Part shown: positions 60,644-64,000 of the stretch, piece by piece
Numbering within the stretch: the first letter of the stretch is position 1
How the letters are laid out: each line of letters starts with the position of its first letter
DNA from: Heyndrickxia ginsengihumi
GTDB lineage: Bacteria > Bacillota > Bacilli > Bacillales > Bacillaceae_C
NCBI RefSeq assembly: GCF_011008565.1
Contig: NZ_JAAIWK010000003.1
Location: 33,300 to 97,299, forward strand
Length of the DNA stretch: 64,000 nt
Direction of reading: 5' to 3'
The notes under the pieces: generated by a model
What the model was told of the DNA's origin: nothing
What the model saw: the letters and a program-made list of their open reading frames with translations, nothing else
The model's database searches: none
Position numbers and translations under genes: made by a program

Positions 60644-61354
60644 ATGGGAAAATACGGTAAAAATAGATATAAAAATAGTGAAGGGATTTTTGAGAAAATG
60701 GTAGCAAAAGAGTTTCGTATAGAGTCAATATCCATCATCGTGGGAGGATTTCTTGTGTTAATTGCAACTTTTCTTCATCCTCCATTAGTTGATCCATATA
60801 ATGGTGCGAAAGCTATCCATCAGTTTAGTCATTGTAACATTTGGATGGAAGACCATGTGTTAATGCTTTGTGGAATAGTATGTTGGCTCCTAGGTTTAGC
60901 AGGTTGTAAACCATTTATCTCCAGCCAGCATAAAGCTTCAACAATGGCCGCGGCTTTATGTTATATTTCTTTATGTTTATGGATAATGATTTTAACGACA
61001 GAATTGACTATTTTGCCCGTATTAGGAGCCGAAATGAAAAGACCGTATGATGTCTACATAGCAGCGGTATGGAAAGCAGCCTTTTCATTTGGTTTGCTAG
61101 CTGGTTATTTTGCGGTGGCCTGCAGTTGGCTTGCGATTATTCTGTATGGCTGTGCAATGAAAAAAAGTGGCCATCGATTTTCAAATTGGTTTACGAATGG
61201 CACTATCTTTTTTGGGCTTTTAGGGTTTATCGGAATCATTGTTACTTGTTTTTCGTTTCATTTAGGATATGTTATATTGCCGCTAACCTCAGGACCTGTC
61301 TTTCTTTGGACGATGTGGTTAGGATATCGAGCAGGATTTGCAAATATTAGATGA
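60644..61354 (+). CDS. Hypothetical membrane protein
   Basis: 236 residues from the ATG at 60644, preceded by GGTGGG; starts further upstream would lie inside the terminator of the previous gene. A basic N-terminal tail of about 27 residues is followed by six hydrophobic segments (about 32-50, 70-88, 98-125, 148-172, 184-204, 207-228) and conserved-looking loops HPPLVDPYNGAKAIHQFSH and GAEMKRPYDVYIAAVWK. I do not recognise the family. The His-rich first loop could bind a metal or haem, but that is speculation. Converges with the methyltransferase gene 24 bases away. Confidence 0.65.
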   Translation: MGKYGKNRYKNSEGIFEKMVAKEFRIESISIIVGGFLVLIATFLHPPLVDPYNGAKAIHQFSHCNIWMEDHVLMLCGIVCWLLGLAGCKPFISSQHKASTMAAALCYISLCLWIMILTTELTILPVLGAEMKRPYDVYIAAVWKAAFSFGLLAGYFAVACSWLAIILYGCAMKKSGHRFSNWFTNGTIFFGLLGFIGIIVTCFSFHLGYVILPLTSGPVFLWTMWLGYRAGFANIR

Positions 61355-61377
61355 GAAGTTTCGTTCAATAATTAAAT

Positions 61378-62154
61378 TTACATTTTTATGGCTTTCCAAA
61401 TTGTCCAGCGATCTTTTTCAATGATCTCCTCATTATTGTTTAAGTGCAATTGAATATATTCGACTAGTGCTTTCAATTGTTTATCATTTAATTCGTGAAG
61501 AATAGAACGGCCTGTTCTATTTAGTAAGTCAGCTGTTAATTCTTCTTTGCTTGTATATTTTTTGCGGGTTTCCCATAAATAATGTTCTTCTATATCATCA
61601 AATCCAACTGTTTGCAGTGCTTGAGTAACGACATTGCTCGTATATCTTCTTGAAATTTCTTTATTGATTAGACTTGGGTATTTAGCAAAAAAGTACCCCC
61701 GTATATGTGTGGGGCTTCCTTCAAGCAGGCAATCCTCAGGGGTTCTGTCTTGAATGAGGCATATACCATCTGGTTTTAGCAGACGAAATATCTCAGAGAA
61801 ACAAGAATTTAAATCTGATAAATGGTGGATGACAGCTCTGGATAAAATAATATCATATTGTTTTTCTTCTAATCTTGTATTTAAAACATCACCCAAGTAA
61901 AAATGAATATTTGCATAGCTTTTGCAGTTTTCACGAGCAGAAGAGAGAAGCTGCTGTGAAAAATCTATTCCTGTCACACTGGCTGCCCCCATATGTGCAA
62001 ATGCTTTTGAGTAAATGCCGCCGCCACAGCCCATATCCAGTACTTTTTTATCTTTAACCTCACAAATCTTCAATATTTTTTTAGTCCAGGAAATATCTGC
62101 TTCTCGTGAAGAGTAGGTAGAACGATTGTCTTCATTGTGGAAATCAATTGGCAT
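61378..62154 (-). CDS. Class I SAM-dependent methyltransferase
   Basis: 258 residues. Motif I VLDMGCGGGIYSKAFAHMG (about 39-57) binds SAM, motif post I VTGIDFSQQLL near 60-70, motif II QYDIILSRAVIHHLSDL near 99-115, and motif III LLKPDGICLIQDRTPED near 124-140. The C-terminal 90 residues are helical and may recognise the substrate. This is the UbiE/MenG-like small-molecule methyltransferase group, but without the quinone-specific signature; the substrate is unknown. GGGGGAA precedes the ATG. Monocistronic. Confidence 0.82.
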   Translation of the reverse strand: MPIDFHNEDNRSTYSSREADISWTKKILKICEVKDKKVLDMGCGGGIYSKAFAHMGAASVTGIDFSQQLLSSARENCKSYANIHFYLGDVLNTRLEEKQYDIILSRAVIHHLSDLNSCFSEIFRLLKPDGICLIQDRTPEDCLLEGSPTHIRGYFFAKYPSLINKEISRRYTSNVVTQALQTVGFDDIEEHYLWETRKKYTSKEELTADLLNRTGRSILHELNDKQLKALVEYIQLHLNNNEEIIEKDRWTIWKAIKM

Positions 62155-62345
62155 TTAACATTCCCCCTTTATTTAAATGATACTGCTGAGTTGCAGATAA
62201 AAAAATATTATGTTTTTTATCATGTATAATAACTATTTCTTATGCAGTCGTATTAATTATGGCGACTATTTCCAATGTCTCTTCAAGAAAATAATGAAAC
62301 TATCTTTCCAGATTAGACGTATATATAGAAAAAGGGTGGTGTAAA

Positions 62346-64000
62346 ATGGGATCTATTGTATTATTATCCATTATTATTGCAGTTGCGATAGCTTTGCTTG
62401 TCGTACCATTTACGAAAAAGGGAGTCAAGGAACAGAAAGCGCTCGTCAATCATACGGCTATTTTGATTACGACAGCAATCTTCGTATTTATTATTTCAGT
62501 CGTCTTTTTTTATCTTACAAAAGTTGACTTGAATTGGACGATTCTTTGGCCATTATTAATCATTGCGACGTTGCTTGGAAGCATCGCTGCAAGTGGAAAG
62601 GAACAAATATTGAAGGGTAGCCTGTTTTTTATCAGTCTGGTCATCGGTATTTATATGCTTTCTGCTCCTTTATGGAATGCGAATGAAAAGTACCGTGGTG
62701 CTAAAATGAACCAGAAAGTGGAAATTGAACCGTTTGATGAACATGAAACACCTGCGAGTGTCCCGCCGAAATTTGCGCGCAATAAAATGAAAAAAGCGTT
62801 CGGGCAAGTGCCAAATACAAGTTATTACCAGCTGGGGAATTTACAAATTCAAAAAGTAAACGGTAAATATGTGTATATTGCCCCTGTTGAGTTTTCAGGA
62901 TTTTTTAAATGGCTGAAAGGTAAAGTGACACCAGGATATTTTATAATGAGTGCAACAAATGCAGCAGATAATCCAAAGTTTATAAAACAAGAAATGACGT
63001 ATACACCTTCATCATATTTTCAGAAAAACTTAGAAAGGCATATCCGTCTAGCGAATCCGACGAAGATTTTTTACGGCGATCCACAGCTCGAAGTGAACGA
63101 TGACGGTAAACCGTACTATATTCGTACATACGGGACATTTGTTTCAGCCCGGAATGGCTTCAAAGCTTCGGGGATAGTAATGGTTGATCCGAAAACGGGT
63201 GCATCGAAAACTTATTCATTAAAGCATGTACCAGATTTTATCGATGGTGCCGTCTCGCCAGAAGCTGTTAGTTTACAAAATAGTTATTTTGGAAAATACA
63301 TTCATGGTTTTTGGAACAGTGTTTTTGGGAAAAGAGACGTGAAGTTACCTACTGATGAAGGAACGGAAGCAAATGTCAGTCCAATTTTTGATGATCATGG
63401 CAACATGTATTACTTCACGGATTTTACAAGTCCGAAAGCGGGCGTCGACTCAATGCTAGGCTATTCTTTAACGAATGGAAAGACAGGAAAGGCTACCTAC
63501 TACACTGGTAATTTACAAGAATCTTATATGGATTCCCAAGGAAACTTACAAATTGTTGAAAAGAAATTTATCGAGAAAAAATGGAAAGGATCAATGCCAA
63601 TTTTATATAATTTTTATGGTGAGGCAAGCTGGTTTACTCCTGTTCTCGATTCTAATGGATTTTTACAAACATACTTCATCGTTTCAGCTGCAAATCCTGA
63701 AATATCCGTTAATGCCGAAACTCCAAATGCAGCATTGAAGCTATATAAATTGGCACTTCAACGAGGTGACAGCAGCTTAAACCGTAGTTCAACATCATCA
63801 ATCAAAACAGTGAGTGGAACGGTTCTTCGTGTATATAAAGAAAAGGATGATGAGTATACGAGTGTTTCGTTTTTATTAAGCAATCACAAAAACTTTATTG
63901 TTAGCTCCGAAGTATCTCCGCTTGCGGTTTATTTAAAAGAGGGTGACAAAGTAATTGTTAAGTATTTAAATACAGGGGAACAATTTTTACCGGTTAAAGA
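62346..64000 (+). CDS. Unrecognised large membrane-anchored protein, N-terminal part
   Basis: The frame is open from the ATG at 62346 (GGGTGGTG 6 bases upstream) to the right edge, giving 551 codons without a stop, and the gene continues. The first ~105 residues contain four membrane segments (about 3-20, 37-58, 62-80, 85-103). The rest is predicted to be extracytoplasmic and soluble: a proline-rich linker (PFDEHETPASVPPKF near 135), repeated patterns such as YYIRTYGTFVSARNG, DDHGNMYYFTDFTSPKAG and DSQGNLQIVEKKF that suggest a beta-rich, possibly propeller-like domain, and a final segment (about 480-551) that could be a small beta-barrel. I do not recognise the family. Confidence 0.75.
   Translation, partial: MGSIVLLSIIIAVAIALLVVPFTKKGVKEQKALVNHTAILITTAIFVFIISVVFFYLTKVDLNWTILWPLLIIATLLGSIAASGKEQILKGSLFFISLVIGIYMLSAPLWNANEKYRGAKMNQKVEIEPFDEHETPASVPPKFARNKMKKAFGQVPNTSYYQLGNLQIQKVNGKYVYIAPVEFSGFFKWLKGKVTPGYFIMSATNAADNPKFIKQEMTYTPSSYFQKNLERHIRLANPTKIFYGDPQLEVNDDGKPYYIRTYGTFVSARNGFKASGIVMVDPKTGASKTYSLKHVPDFIDGAVSPEAVSLQNSYFGKYIHGFWNSVFGKRDVKLPTDEGTEANVSPIFDDHGNMYYFTDFTSPKAGVDSMLGYSLTNGKTGKATYYTGNLQESYMDSQGNLQIVEKKFIEKKWKGSMPILYNFYGEASWFTPVLDSNGFLQTYFIVSAANPEISVNAETPNAALKLYKLALQRGDSSLNRSSTSSIKTVSGTVLRVYKEKDDEYTSVSFLLSNHKNFIVSSEVSPLAVYLKEGDKVIVKYLNTGEQFLPVK

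Noticed and set aside
1-64000. CRISPR arrays, tRNA or rRNA genes, insertion sequences
   Set aside because: No regularly spaced direct repeats, no cloverleaf or rRNA signatures, and no transposase reading frame were found on either strand.

Overview
The window is low-GC Firmicute chromosome, most likely from a spore-forming member of the Bacillaceae (Bacillus sensu lato). The evidence is AT-rich intergenic DNA, strong AGGAGG-type ribosome binding sites, TTG/GTG starts, many hairpin-plus-T terminators, spore or sporulation-linked genes (csgA-ybxH, a Spo0E-like phosphatase), and several B. subtilis-type neighbourhoods (ydgG-ydgH, bsdABCD, yeeI, fni, S-box control of metE). I see no rRNA, tRNA, CRISPR array, prophage or intact IS element. 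Species cannot be fixed from the sequence alone.

Layout. 0-5.6 kb: end of an EamA transporter, HAD phosphatase, NCS2 purine/uracil permease with a TetR regulator, and a divergent MocR-type regulator/GNAT pair. 5.6-13.5 kb: a two-component system next to a SwrC-like RND pump, then a PadR regulator translationally coupled to a DHA2 MFS exporter. 13.8-16.9 kb: endonuclease III-like glycosylase, XRE regulator, asparaginase with a YitT membrane protein. 17.0-19.4 kb is a decayed stretch: a DUF3105 gene with three frameshifts, a Spo0E-like gene, a DUF2306 membrane protein and a broken fosB. 19.6-23.6 kb: a pyroglutamyl peptidase/DUF979/DUF969 operon, csgA-ybxH and an MBL hydrolase. 23.9-30.3 kb is a metal(loid) resistance block: cadC-cadA with a clear promoter/operator, and arsR-arsB-arsC on the other strand. 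30.5-38.1 kb: yeeI, two sugar/carbonyl oxidoreductases, DeoR regulator, and the MarR-MMPL pair ydgGH.

40.4-46.4 kb is an aromatic-acid decarboxylation region: a MerR regulator, an LpdC-like UbiD decarboxylase, divergent LysR (BsdA) and bsdB/bsdCD. A single flavin prenyltransferase (BsdB) would have to supply cofactor for two UbiD-type enzymes. 46.5-52.1 kb: type 2 IPP isomerase, PNPOx-like protein, oligo-1,6-glucosidase, PLP decarboxylase. 52.1-54.9 kb holds the most notable regulatory structure: a SAM-I riboswitch and an adenosylcobalamin riboswitch in tandem, each followed by its own terminator, ahead of metE. 55-64 kb: flavodoxin-like reductase, DUF1028 protein, APC permease, a frameshifted nitroreductase, thioredoxin-reductase-like flavoprotein, small membrane protein, methyltransferase, and the first 551 codons of an unrecognised four-TM protein with a large external domain.

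Two families of degenerate intergenic repeats are scattered through the window: one centred on GGCTGGGACAAAA with inverted arms, one on a GGAGCGGAAATCA core. I did not find a clearly new multi-gene system. The best candidates for follow-up are the tandem riboswitch, the dual UbiD/one UbiX arrangement, the unknown protein at the right edge, and the inverted-repeat element family.
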